Of a DNA stretch of 64,000 nucleotides, positions 1-11,800 are shown piece by piece. The translations under genes were made by a program, and so were the position numbers. Each line of letters begins with the position of its first letter. Position 1 is the first letter of the stretch. The stretch is taken from NCBI GenBank assembly GCA_002633005.1, contig NMRA01000377.1, positions 54,507 to 118,506 of the forward strand, written 5' to 3'. Under the pieces are notes generated by a model. The model had not been told where the DNA came from. It worked only from the letters and a program-made list of their open reading frames with translations, and ran no database searches. The stretch is from Phoronis australis (Eukaryota; Phoronida; Phoronidae).

Positions 1-1489
1 AGGTTTCAATTGAGTAATATCCTTGAAAATGTAAGGCTAAATTTGATTCGACACTCCGTCATAACAAACTCTACGATTTTGTATCTTGATGGCAGGCCAT
101 CACTGAACTAGCGAATGACGGCTCAACTTCTCTCAACATGAGTGCGTCAGTAAATGTTGTTCCCGCCCTTTGATGACCTTTGAGGAATATCCCAGAGTTC
201 ATTGCAAAATTTAATTTACACATGCGCATTGACAGTATTGCAAATGGCGGCACTTGTTATTGTTTCATGGCGTACATAAAATTAAGCAAAATTGACGGTA
301 AAATTTGATCACAATAAGGTAGGTTGAGAGTTTCTGTTTACTGTCATGCACAGATGCATCTTATTTTTATTGAATGCGTACGTTTTCGTAGCCTTGATCG
401 CTTTAATGTTTAACATCTAGCAGGTTCAAGTATGGGCCTACATGTCGAGTTGAAAGAATTCTCATGAAAAAATGTAATCCATACCTGGTAATTGACAATA
501 TCTTAGTTTGGACATCATTGTATTTTTCCGTACCTAAACTGGATCACTGTTTTGAAAATGTATTTATGAAATCGGCGGTGTTTTCTGACATCAGTTGAGA
601 TGTCAACGATTCCAACTTTTAACTGACGCGTGTCTGCAAAATGTCGCGGGGTCGTTGCGTTAGATTCGTTGTGCCTTGTGCCCTTGTGGGAGTCACTGTC
701 TTTCTTTTTCAGTATCTTTGTGCTCACAAACGCATTTAGATGCACATGAATCGCTGCCTTTTTAATTTTTAGGAGGTAAACTGCTTAACAGATTCTTCAT
801 GGTTTTGATTCTACCAATTAACAATTCAGCATTTCTGTTTTTGTGTAATATTTTTGTAATACTTTTTACTGCATTGTCTTATAACATCGTTTGTTTTTAG
901 CTTCAAATGCGTGGACATTTAAAACTGACAATTTATTATGAAAAGTTGAAATATTTTGATTTCTATCAAAATAGCGCCCTGAAATAAAAGACCATAAAAA
1001 TTGGTCAAATGAGAAGGCTTGTTTGATAAGACATATTGATGTTATCTTCATACTTGTTTACATTTCATCTACGGCATCAAGAAATGGGAAACTTTTAAGT
1101 AGCAAAGTAGCTGGTGCTCAAATGGGACCAGTAGACAGTACCACTGGCTCCAGTAGAGACTGACCATGGTCATCCCGTTAGGCCCTCCATACGCCGGAAG
1201 CTTTTCTGCAAATTGTGCCTCACATTTATTAACCATCAAAGCCATGTTGCTATCAGTACCTTTTGCAGATAGAAGGGCCGCATGCTATTGATGAGGACGA
1301 GGAATCATTTTGACTTTTATTTAAAATACATCATGTCTAATCACATCCACTGTAAAAGGGCCTTTTATCAAATCAAACATGTTCCCCTATGCCACTCGCT
1401 ATGAAGACGAAGTACCTCCTGTTATAGCCTGGTGGCGATCAGAGTCGCTGATCCTGTGATCAGCCCCTTGTCTTCCTGAAAGTCTCCCA
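1..1489. other. Non-coding, no gene seen
   Basis: AT-rich sequence in which the open frames are 76 codons or shorter and resemble no protein I know. Part of it (about 1125-1290) resembles one arm of the hairpin element at 36523-36903: it shares a stretch reading roughly GGCCCT(C/T)CATA(C/T)GC(C/T)GGAAGC and the following CCTC(A/T)CA motif. It therefore probably contains a decayed half-copy of that element. Confidence 0.5.
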
Positions 1490-1870
1490 GTGTTAAAGTG
1501 GAACTTGCACGTTAACGCCTTATCTCTGTGATTGCTTGGTGAAATTAGTTAGAAACACAACATATAGCGATGATGTGAACGTGAAGTCATTTGAAAATTG
1601 TCAAATGTTTTTGAGAACGAGTTTTTGTGTCAAGAATGATCCACCGTAAATCACTTGACCGTATCCGGTGAGTGATGTGACGTTGGGGAATAGCACTGCA
1701 TGATGCAGGCTATGGTGCTAAGGTTACCTGTTTGCAGATTTTTTTGGTTTTTACATTTACAAGTTGTCACTCCACTTTGTTTAGCGTAGATGATGTTCAA
1801 AGTAGCATTGTCGTTTAATTCCTGCTAGACATTAGTGTAGTTAGGAGCATGCAAATACATCTGTAAGCTT
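1490..1870 (+). repeat. Long dispersed repeat, left copy of an inverted pair
   Basis: This stretch matches the reverse complement of about 6783-7190 with many substitutions and small indels. Landmarks in the same order in both copies are GATTGCTTGG/GAATGCTTGG, a TTTTTGAGAACGAG-like block, TTGGGGAATAGCACTGCATG and TTTAGTTCCTGCTA-like sequence. The pair faces outward like terminal repeats of a 5.7-kb unit, but no transposase frame lies between them. They may simply be two copies of one dispersed element. Confidence 0.75.
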
Positions 1871-2087
1871 TTCTGAGGTTAGGTCAAGAAATGTAGACAA
1901 TCAAAATACACTGCTAACACCATTAAATATTCAGCAGTCACTTCATGTATATACTCCCTGAAGTACTATTTGAATCAAAGTCACGAAAGCAGTCTGGAAT
2001 TTAAATCAGTTAATTTAGTTGAAACATGCTCTTAAGAACGGAGCTTCAAACCCACATTTTAACATTGTATTCCTGCTTAGCTGCAAG

Positions 2088-2480
2088 TGCCGTAGTGTGC
2101 TTGAATTTTGAATTGCGCTTAATCTCAAGATCGCATATGGCTGAACTTGAAATTGCATGTTAAAGCAATCAAGTAAAATTTGTTCAGTTTTCAGAATTTT
2201 TATAACTGTTGGCCTCTCGTTCACCTGTTTTCTCCTTTTTAAGAACTTGTATTCCGGAATCGGAGGAGTTTATGAATGGTTAATCAATTATTGTTTGGTG
2301 AATAAGATCGGCAATATACTAAAAAAAGCTCATTAAAAATTACGTTATTTTATTAATGTGTGATATAGTTTAGTGCAGTGCAATTTTTTATCGTGGTGAA
2401 TTTGGTTATTTAAGTGAACTTGCCAAGTATTTTCAGGTATTCCAAGTTCACACACATGATCTGAAGATGAAACGAAATAC
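2088..2480. repeat. Small element with weak inverted ends, related to 37120-37580
   Basis: The left end contains a GCTTAATCTCAAGATCGCAT block. The right end (about 2437-2470) carries the reverse complement of a related GTGAACTTGGAATACC block. A better preserved relative lies at 37120-37580. No coding capacity is visible. Similarity was judged by eye and the boundaries are approximate. Confidence 0.35.
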
Positions 2481-2619
2481 CAAATTCAAGCACTACAGTA
2501 GCACAAGCAGTTAGACAATAAAAGTCATCAACAAAACTTTAGGTCACAAAGCTCATTTTAGCAATTTAGACATTTGAACTGTTTTGATTTTTAGATGTAG
2601 GTGCATGTTGCCGTTTTCT

Positions 2620-4130
2620 CTGTCTGAGCGTCCATGGCTATATCTCCTAAACCTCTTTCAGGATGATAATGAGATTTGGCGCACCTGTTGCTATGGTGCT
2701 CAAGGCGAATGACAAGTTTTAGTCCGATTCGAATACTGCTGTGTCCCCTAGTGGCAATTTCATTTTTTTATGTTTGCCTCTGTATCTTTGGAGTTTCGTA
2801 ATGGATTTTTTTGTGAAATTCGTTAAATAGGTTTTTTATTAACAGGGCAATAATACCATTCCATTTACGAGTGAATTTGATAGATTTTACCCCCACCTTG
2901 TGGCCATTTTTGTTATTATTGCGTCTGTTTTCTGGCATCCACCTTTCTATCTGCCAAAATACTCAAAGGATCATTATGAAAACTTACATATATGTTCCAG
3001 ATGAGAAGGCAACAATTGGCGTTCACTTTTGGACAGGTCCGATTACTGTGTCGCCCCCTAGTGGTGATTTTGTTTTTTGCGTCTGGGGCCAAATCTCCTT
3101 GATTCTTTGAGGGAGCTTTGTAAAATTTGAAAGATGTATTCCTATGGAGACGATGACAAACATTAAGGAGTGTCGATCTGATCCAAATACCACTGTGCCA
3201 TCTATTGACAGTTTTTGATGTTTGGCTTTGTATATTCAGAGCATATAAATGTATTTTCATAAAATTCGACAAATAGGTTTCTTTTAAGGAGATGCGAGTG
3301 CCTTTCCGTTTTTGGACAGATTTGTTGTTTTCTGCACCACCTGGTGGCCATTTTTGTTGTTTCTGGCGTCCACTTCTTCATCTGCCATACCACTGAAAGG
3401 ATCATTATGAAATTTAGAGATGTGATCCTGTGGAGAAGGCTTCCACTGATGCTGACATTCGGACATGACTGACTACTGTGTCACCCCCTGGTGGCAATTT
3501 TTTTGCGTCTGCAGCCAAATCTCCTTAACTCTTTGAAGGAACTTAGTGAAAATTACAAGATGTGTTTCCATGGAGTCAATGACAAGTGTGGAACTGATCC
3601 AAATGTAACTGTGCCCTCTAGTGGCAATTTTTTGTATCTTCAGAGCTCATTTATGTATTTTCATGAAATTTTGCAGAAAGGTGACCATTTAAAAGTTTTT
3701 ACGTATGTTTTTGACACCTGCCTCTCAATCTGCCAAACCACGCAAAGGATCATTAGCAAAAGTTGATGATTGTATTCCTTATGAAAAGACCCCAGCTGAC
3801 ATTGATTTTTGGATGTTTTGGATTATGCTGGTGCTCCTTAGGAGCAATTTTGCTTTTTTGCATCTATGGCTTTATCATATTATTATTCGCGAAGTTTGGC
3901 GGATGTGCTCCTGTAGATATGACAACAAATTACAATGAGTTTCAAACCAATCTGAGTACAGCTGTGCCCCCTAGTGTCAATTGTTTTTACATTTCCCTCT
4001 ATATCTTAGGAGTTCCTTGGCTTATTTTTAAGAAATTTGGCCAATAGTTGTGTATTAAGGAGACGGCGCCACCTTCTCAAGTCAGACGAGTTTGACATAT
4101 GTGCCATCTAATGGCCATTTTTATGCTAAA
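2620..4130 (+). repeat. Degenerate tandem array, unit about 430 bp
   Basis: The same ordered landmarks recur: CATCTGCCA...AAAGGATCATTA (at about 2950, 3380 and 3728), a CCCCCTAGTGG(C/T)-type block (about 2745, 3055, 3485, 3620, 3970) and CCAAATCTCCTT (about 3088 and 3518). Spacing between equivalent landmarks is about 430 bp, with one shorter step of about 350 bp. The copies are well diverged. Short open frames inside differ between copies, so this is non-coding repeat DNA and not a gene. Confidence 0.75.
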
Positions 4131-4984
4131 AGCACTCATAGAAGCACATTGTTTGCGGTGCTGTCGTGGGAGCATTTCAATGCTCCGCGTTGCTCTTATT
4201 GTGTAGAAAGTTCTATGGTTTTTGCATAAATCATTAGATGTTGAATAATGTTCATGAATAATACTTATTTTTCTGTAATTCGCCACCTGTCTATTGTTAC
4301 ACATGTAGGTCATGTGAAAAAGGGTCACTTTGTAGAGTCCTTGACTGGCACAATGTGACAAAACTTTCGGTATCAAAGCATAATACAACAAAAGAAAAAG
4401 ATGGATTGCAATCTGAGTGAAAACTGGTGGTTTATTGTACAGCAGCTTGTAGTGACAGTATACAATCTGACAGCATGCAAAACTGAGCTGAATGCCATCA
4501 CTGAACAACGACGCTGCACCACTACCCACTCATTTTTTATGGAACGTAACCCGCATTATTCACAAGCGCCAAAGTTTTATTTTGTTGTTTTTTCATCGGC
4601 ATCGTTTTAACTGAATAATCAACGTTTGTGCTTCTGTTTTGTCTGGAGCTGTGGTAATATCGGGAACTTTTTGATTTTAGTCCTCGTCAAATAATTAGGT
4701 CATGATAGAACACTGCGAAATTGACGGACAAAAATGTTGGTCTTTGAGGTAATATGTAGTTCCCATCTTTTCTCCAATTGCAGATAAGTCTTCAAAGATG
4801 ATGGAAATATTGTAATTTTATTAGCAATAAATTCTTTCTTTATTCAACCTATTGCTGTTGTGAGCCGCGACTGTATGTCATGATCCGTGATTGTCGTGAG
4901 CCATGTCTGTCATGACTTGCTATTGTCGAGTTCCTTGTACGTATAGATTGATACAGAATTGTTATTACAGCACATTATAACTCT
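4131..4984. other. Non-coding, no gene seen
   Basis: A 150-codon open frame on the minus strand (4077-4529) starts here, but it has no recognisable domain or protein-like composition and overlaps the end of the tandem array. I see no splice-supported exon. Confidence 0.45.
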
Positions 4985-5215
4985 GGTGGGGCCTTCACCC
5001 ACCTGAGGGGAAAGGTGCCTGCTGAGAGAATTTTTTTGGTTGAGTGGAAAGTTCACCACTCTTCCCCAACCACCAATTCCATCCCTCAGGCGACACCCCT
5101 CTTCAGCAGTGCCTCAAGTAATCAAAACTAACATTTTGCATTAGTGATTTTAACCATGGAAGGCCCTTTTTACTCATAGGAAGGTAATTTTAGGGCCTGA
5201 GAAGAATTTCACATA
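4985..5215 (+). repeat. Dispersed repeat, GGCCTTCACCCACCTGAGGG family
   Basis: The segment starts with a CACCTGAGGGGAAAGGTGCC-type block and continues to CCTCAAGTAATCAAAACTAAC and a GAGAAGAATTTC end. Related segments occur at 49905-50165 (same strand, sharing CCTCAAGTAGCCAAAACTAAC) and, inverted and shorter, at 8548-8634. It is non-coding and was found by eye. Confidence 0.55.
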
Positions 5216-5669
5216 GTTATTTTATAAAAGGGAATGGGGCTGATTGGCCCCAATACGTCACAAAATTGGTTCAACTCAGGAGTTGGTAACCAACAGTATA
5301 GCTTAGGAAGTGCATCCAGCCCTATCCAACAATTTTGTGTAGCCATGACAACATGTTAGCAACTTATTTCAGTTGTGTGCGTTAGGCCTGTGGACAATTT
5401 CCATCTATCTTTGTAAATCTTAAATGTGCAAAATACCGCTGCGTTCCATCACACAGCCTGACACATCTATAAATATAGTAAAATTGTATCAATTAAGTGA
5501 GGACGCAATATGGTGGACAAGTCAAGTTTTATTTGGTCATTTTTATAAAAGACGGTGATCACCAAAATAAGACTGTACTTTACCAACATAGTGTCATTCA
5601 CATGAAAAAGTTACAAGTAGTTTTTAGTCAATGGCCTCACGTAGATCCAATTTTCATCTTAGGGCCACC

Positions 5670-6070
5670 ACAGGCTGAGAGCTACGCGCTCAACTCGCCG
5701 CCTCAAGTTAAATTTACCTCATGTCATTGCTATCTGCCCACAGTGAGGCAAAATGTTCACCACTTGTAAACTACGCTTGTAGCAGTCGGCGTAAATGCAG
5801 TACACGCAGTTACAATAACCATCGAAATAGATTTGTTGTTGTCTTTTACGGTAACACACTATGGTAATTTATGTCTTTTGGCTACTCAGTGGTGTTGGCT
5901 ATGCTTTTAGCTCACTTTGCCTGTATGCTAAAGTTTCGAACTACAGGTATGGGTTGAATGACACTTTGATATGTCAACAGAGTCCTGCCCTCTTGTGGTC
6001 TGAAGCACAACTAACAAACTCTTCTCTAACAGTTAGTTCTGAGGATATTTTCTTGGTCGCTTAGCAACAC
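5670..6070 (+). repeat. Dispersed repeat shared with 26940-27420
   Basis: Both stretches carry, in order, GCCTCAAGT..A..TTACCTC, GGCAAAAT.TTCAC, GTAGTACACACAGTTACAATAA-like sequence (here GCAGTACACGCAGTTACAAT) and, further on, a GAGGATATTT block. The open frames here are short and not conserved in the second copy. Confidence 0.5.
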
Positions 6071-6782
6071 ATGTCTGGATTTTTTTTACTGAAAGCCAAC
6101 TTTTGATTTAGACCACTTACTAGGAAATTGCTCTTAACTTGTTACTTTTTTAGTTGAGAGATTTCTTGGTTGGCAAAACTGGCAGTTTGTCATTAGTTGA
6201 GACCATACTCAAGGCATGAAATGTTCCTTCGTGACAAATTAACATGTAGAGCCTGGTCTCAAGGAGTAACCAGCTGTCAACTTTGCAACGCTAACTTATC
6301 TAAATCAAGGAGTTTGTTTTTGCGATGAAAGGTAGCTTTGTAGCAATTTTAATGAATAAAACTTTATCTTGATGATTTAAAATGTTTCACTATGTTGTGC
6401 GTTAACCCTATCTGATATTGTAACTATTTAGTCAGATGTAGGGCTTAAGTATCCACTGCATTGGAAATCTATGCTTGATAAATCTGAATGTCTTAAAATG
6501 TCATTTGATTAGTCTGTCTCCTGTTAAGAAACAGTCGCAAAACCATAAGTGAGATTGGCACCGGGAGTCCATTGGATGAAAAGTGACTTAAGGCAAGACA
6601 GAAATTTGCTCTTACGCTCCTACTTAATGGTGAATACGTTATAGCCGAGAAATAATTTATAGAAATTATCCTAGTAACTTACAGTTATGTGTATGTTCTC
6701 AGAGACTTCCTGTTTTTACTCGAGTGAGATTTACGATTATTATTCAAAAATGTTCTTTGGAGCCTACGACCAAATTTCTGAC

Positions 6783-7190
6783 TGAATGATGCATATGCCT
6801 GCTTTTAACTATACTAATGTATAGCAGGAACTAAACGACACTATGCTATTTTAACGTAATCCTCGCTGAACAAAGTGCAGTTGTATTCAATGACAATTTG
6901 TAAACGTGAAAACAAAAAATTCTGCAAGTAGGTGACCTTTGCACTAATGACGACGTACCTCGCACAGCCCGCATCATGCAGTGTCATTCCCCAACACCAC
7001 GTTACGATACTCACTGAACACGGTTCAGTTATTTGTGGCGGATCATGTTTGCCACAAAACTCGTAAAAACATTTTGAAATTTTCAACCTACTTCATACTC
7101 ACGTCGTCGTTATACGTTACATGTTTCTTACTGATTTGGCCAAGCATTCACAAAGATAAGTTATTAGCCTGCAAGTTACACAAGTCTTAA
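6783..7190 (-). repeat. Long dispersed repeat, right copy of the inverted pair
   Basis: This is the reverse-complement partner of 1490-1870. Here the shared blocks read, on the plus strand, CATGCAGTGTCATTCCCCAA, GGCGGATCATG and CCAAGCATTCACAAAGATAAG. It is non-coding. The match ends near 7190. Confidence 0.75.
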
Positions 7191-8547
7191 ATCACTTTTC
7201 GTGAAACCGATTTCAACCTACATGTATATCTGAATTACAATCATTACCTGATATTTGCCCCTATAAACTGATTTTTGTTTCATTTTTCTCCAACTATTGT
7301 TTCCCTTATCCATCAATCATGTGATGTCAATATGGTTCAAGTAGTGACCCGTCCTTGACCTCACAACTTCATTTGCAAATCTGCAGTTTGCAGAAACAGC
7401 AGGCACCTCATTGATAAGTTGTCACTCCTCTAAATTAAGTTACAGCCATTGCTCACTGGTGATGGTTGCAAGGCTTTTTAGCAATCCTAGCTTTAAAGGG
7501 CTGGACCTTATCCAGAGGTCTGCATTCAGCTAAATATTGAATACTGAATGCAGCTTAGTAAAGGAATTGCATATTTTCTGAAAATAGTTTGCCTATAGAA
7601 TTTAATTTTTGTCTTTATACCAATCTGTCATTGATTGGGTCACGTGACCATGTCTTTAGTAAAGTTTAGCCTTCTCGAATCATTTGAGATTTACTGAATC
7701 TGGTGACTACTTTTATTGACCAATTCCTTGTACTTTAGTTGTTCTATCGCACTTGCACTGCAGGTCGCATTTTTGCTCTATCACCGTACAGTTTTGCCAC
7801 AATTGTGAAAATAGGAAGGTCCGTTTTGGGGTGAAATCGGACACGTGATACTAGTAGTCTTTTTGGAGTTTTAGCTTGTGTCCTCAAGACTTGTTTGTAT
7901 TGTCATCAGTTTCATGCTCCGACTAAACATTCTCTAATTAGTTGAGATTTTCTGATTTGATGAAATGGGAAATTCGTGTATTTTACGTTTTTGTAACGAA
8001 ACTTTAAAAACACTTACTCATGGGGTTCTCCCTTAATAATAATCCAAATATTCTGAGCATGTCACTGTTATTTATACCAAAAATGAGTCACAAATAAACA
8101 CCCCTTTTTTACAACACTATTTCAATCATTTGTCTTGCTGTTTAAACATGACTTATGATTTAAAACATGGATCAGAGCTTTTCAAACGTGTCTCGAGCTA
8201 TACAAATGTGATGCTGAACAAAATGCCAAGCCCAGTTTTTTAACCTGGTCTCTAGAGGGAGTGAATTGTCAGTTCTTCCAAGTTCAGAAATCACATCTCT
8301 TAGAATCGGAGTGAGGAACAATTTCAGACTACGTTTACGTAAGTCGGTAGTCAGATATAGTCCTTTTTGGCAGAAGGCGATTTAGTGAGACAATGCAGAG
8401 CCCCCGATGCTTCGATATTGGGGTCAAATATCACCTCTATTCTTCCCAGAAGCTTTTTTAAAAATTACGTAAGAATTCCCCTTCAAGTCTGATTACAAAT
8501 ACCCGTCAAGATTAGATTCACTTTTTATCTTGCACTGTCCCTGGAGT
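7191..8547. other. Non-coding upstream of the NCOA6-like gene
   Basis: No open frame or splice-supported exon is visible. The gene's 5' untranslated exon(s) and promoter presumably lie here or further upstream, but I cannot identify a TATA box or CpG-rich start. Confidence 0.4.
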
Positions 8548-8634
8548 TGATGGCAACCGGGACGGGTGATTTTCCCTCACCCAAAAATCCCCTCAGAAGG
8601 CACGGGCCCCTCTCCCCTCAGGTGAACGAAGGCC
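8548..8634 (-). repeat. Short inverted copy of the 4985-5215 repeat
   Basis: Reverse-complemented, it reads GGCCTTCGTTCACCTGAGGG, then a GTGCCTTCTGAGGG block, and ends with TCACCCGTCCC. This matches the order of blocks in 4985-5100. It lies just upstream of the first coding exon I can identify. Confidence 0.45.
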
Positions 8635-8767
8635 CTTCAGTCAAGCTCTCGTGGTTGTGGTTACTATTAACGTTCAGTTTGGCCCACTTGTATCTTATGT
8701 TCCATAGCTGTTGTTCTCACTGCCTTGACACAGAATCTTTCTGTTTCAGGTTTACTGTGGGTCAGTC

Positions 8768-8888
8768 ATGGGACCCCAGGAAGACTATGTGGAGACAGTG
8801 GTCACCTGTGTTGGTGACTACTATGACCCAGAGTTCCCCAGCCAGCTACGCAAGTTCCGGCACAGTTTACAAAAATTGCTGTTCTCCG
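8768..8888 (+). CDS. ncoa6: NCOA6-like exon 1 (first recognised coding exon)
   Basis: Encodes residues 1-40 plus one base. The exon begins after the acceptor TCTGTTTCAG (ends 8750) and closes at donor GTACGT (8889). The peptide [20 protein letters not shown] aligns with the start of the vertebrate NCOA6 N-terminal domain (Pfam family NCOA6_TRADD-N). Joining to exon 2 creates Asp-Ser-Arg-Lys-Leu, which continues the domain without a break. ATG 8768 has G at -3 and +4. Vertebrate NCOA6 has extra acidic residues upstream, so a further 5' coding exon is possible. Confidence 0.8.
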
Positions 8889-11800
8889 GTACGTGTTTCA
8901 CATCAGATTTAACATCATGTCTTCACGAAACTGCTGTGTTGTGTTTTGTATAGGGCAGACTTTGTTGCTGTTTTTTTACTCCTGGACCACTACTTGACAC
9001 TTGTCTTGAAAGTTGATCAATTGCATGTCATACTTCGAGTAAAATTCCAAATTTGTCCTCGAAATTTTCTGTATGATTGGCTAAGCAGAGTAGGGCAACT
9101 TTATGTCCATGGTCAAGATCAGGAAAAAAGGGGTTTTCACTGACTGTTCTAACAGGGCACCCTCTTTTAATTTCAGGTACTGACTTCACTGTCTTATTAA
9201 ATTCTGCTTTTTTCTCCCTGTTTTAAATTTGTTGAACCAGCTTGTCCTTTGTGGATTTCCAAAAAAGCCCTACCACTATAAAGACCCCATAGAGTTGTTT
9301 TGAAAATGAGGGCTGAAGAAGCCTCTGGGTTTTCTTTTGTAATCTTTTTGCATTTCTGGTATGGTATTTCTGGTTTGTAAGATGTGGCAAAAATGTCATC
9401 GAGTTGAGTGGAGGGTATAAGTTGCCTAAAATTTGGAACAGCTTGATCACAACACCACTTAGTGTCCAATAACTTCGGACGGCTGATGCTGATAGGAGCC
9501 AAAACTGTCAAGGTAATTTGTGCTTTTCTGGTTGTGAAAATAAGAAACTAGCAACCTATTTGACTTCTGGCTGAAGTGGGAAGGCAAAAAGCTAAATGAC
9601 TCATTGATAAACAACCCCCTGTATATTGTGCAAAACCCCATTCCTTCACCTATTGTCAGGGCTTGGAATTTTCCGCGGAAACGCGGATTTCCGCTTTTTT
9701 CAAATGTGCTTTCCGCTTTTTTATAATATTTCCGCGTAAAAAAAATGGGATTTGATATAAAATTTCCGCGGGAAATTCCTTTCTTACCGCGGCGTTGCAG
9801 ACGACGTTCACCTCGAAAAGCGAAAGTTGCTCTTTATGTTTCGGAGGAACGTAAATTGTCAACATTGCCGGGATTACTGGGACAGCCTGGTGGGAGATTT
9901 TCAATGGCGTCTTGTGTTATTGTTAAGCGGGGCGACAAATACTACCGCTCTGCAGCCAAAAATGTGTGGGTTGGGAGTGGACGGGCGAGCTGAAAGGACG
10001 CAGATGCATGCTACTGATGGTGGTAACGTGTTTTTTTTTTTTAGTCCTCCCGATTTTTGTGTCGGGGAATGGTTCACACTGACCATTTCAAGGCTGGTTA
10101 TCGGGCAAGATTTGGGCCGTAAAAGTTTCCGCGTTTTTTGTCATTGGTCATTCCAAGCCCTGTATAGTTTACTGCATTAGCAAAAAATGCTAAAATTTCA
10201 CAAAAATGCAAGAAATGAGCTCTGAATTGTGTGTATCAAGAATACATGTGTACATTCCTAAGGTGTGTTTCTCCTTTCATTTGCAGATTCGCGGAAGCTG
10301 ATAGTGAAAAAGGTTGAGCCGTGGAACAGCGTGCGTGTTACGTTTAACATCCCAAAGGAGGCAGCACAGCGGCTACAGCAACTGGCACAGCAGGGAGACC
10401 ACGCTTTGCGAGAGCTCGGCATTCTTGCTGTCCAAGTGGAAGGCGACCAGATTATATCTCTAACCATTGCTGGACGGAATAATGAGAGGACGGAGCTGGT
10501 ATTCCGCACCAGTGGCAGTGCGAGTAGCAGCACCCACTCTCAGCCAGGACCGTCCTCGTCCTTTTCAAGTGCAGACGAGTCCAGCGTGCCAGGACCGAAT
10601 CACAGCGAAGCCACACGCAAGAACATTGCTCATTACCTGAGTCAGCAAGGTGCCACTAGTGTGTTTGACTCGCTCTTCCGCGGCAACGAGCCGGAAGTGT
10701 TCAAATCTCCCAATGTGGTTGCACCGCACGGAAATCCGCTGCCATTTCGTCAGCCGTTGCCGAGCCATCAGCCAATGAACACTGGTGGTGCGGTGGGTGC
10801 GTTTAATTTCACCCATGGGCGTCCTCCTCCTGGTTATCCAGCGAACATAGCGTCACCTTCAGGCAGTCCTCCGAGACAGCTAAACCCCAGTGCAACTTTG
10901 CCTCCAGGCGTTCAGCAGCCAACAATGCATCCCTACCAGCGGTTGCCTCAGGCTGGTCGCCGGGGACTGACGTCATCCAGTCCTCTGTTGGTCAATCTTC
11001 TTCAGGCTGACTTGTCCGCGGGTCATGTGAACAATTTTCAGTCGACACAGATGTCAGAACTGTTCTTCAGTGAGGTTCCCCATCCAGTACAGGCACCAAA
11101 GAAACGGCGGAAGTCACGCAAATCTAAAGATGGTTCCGACAAGCGATCGTCATCACCCGGTTCGGCAGCGACATCTCCGGGCCAGGCCGAGGCATCACGT
11201 GCAAACTCGAGCTCCCCACGGAGCTCCGCAACCCAGCCATTGGACCCTTTACAACAGAGGCTGCGCGACGAGCGAATCATGGAGGCCATTAATACTGTCG
11301 CTGAAAGCGCCTATAGGGAATTAAATAATGACAGTCCCACAGACAATATGGATGCCAAATATTTGGGTCAAGAGTCGAGTAGTGAAAAGATGAGTAGTGA
11401 CTCACCTGTGAGTTCAGATGCTTTTGTTAATCCGTTAGTAAGACTGCCAGGTGAATTTAGTGAGTCTAGAGGTGAGCAGAGTGTTGAAAGGACTTGTTCG
11501 GAGCCAGTTAATCAAAACTCATTGGAAAGTTGTGGCGATCAACCCACGTGCAACAGTATGCAAACTTCTCATGGGAGTGAGGTGCTAAAAAATGTTGCCA
11601 GCGATCCTCCAAATACCGCACAAGCTGGCTCCGCGGTAACAGTTTCCACGGAGAGTACAAACTACGGTCACATAACAATTAAAGTAGGCGATCATGGTGG
11701 AAGTAGGCACGCTCCAGAAATGAACAATCTGCAAAGCATTGCCCCAGTTACGCCCCCCGCAGAGGCCGACTCTTCCCCTGGAGGGAACGGACTCCCAAAA

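Noticed and set aside
4077-4529. 150-codon minus-strand open frame
   Set aside because: No domain, overlaps a decayed tandem repeat, and nothing similar elsewhere. The length is not remarkable for 64 kb.
9745-10180. Open frames of 82-117 codons inside the intron 1 TIR element
   Set aside because: Too short for a transposase, overlapping in different frames, and without motifs.
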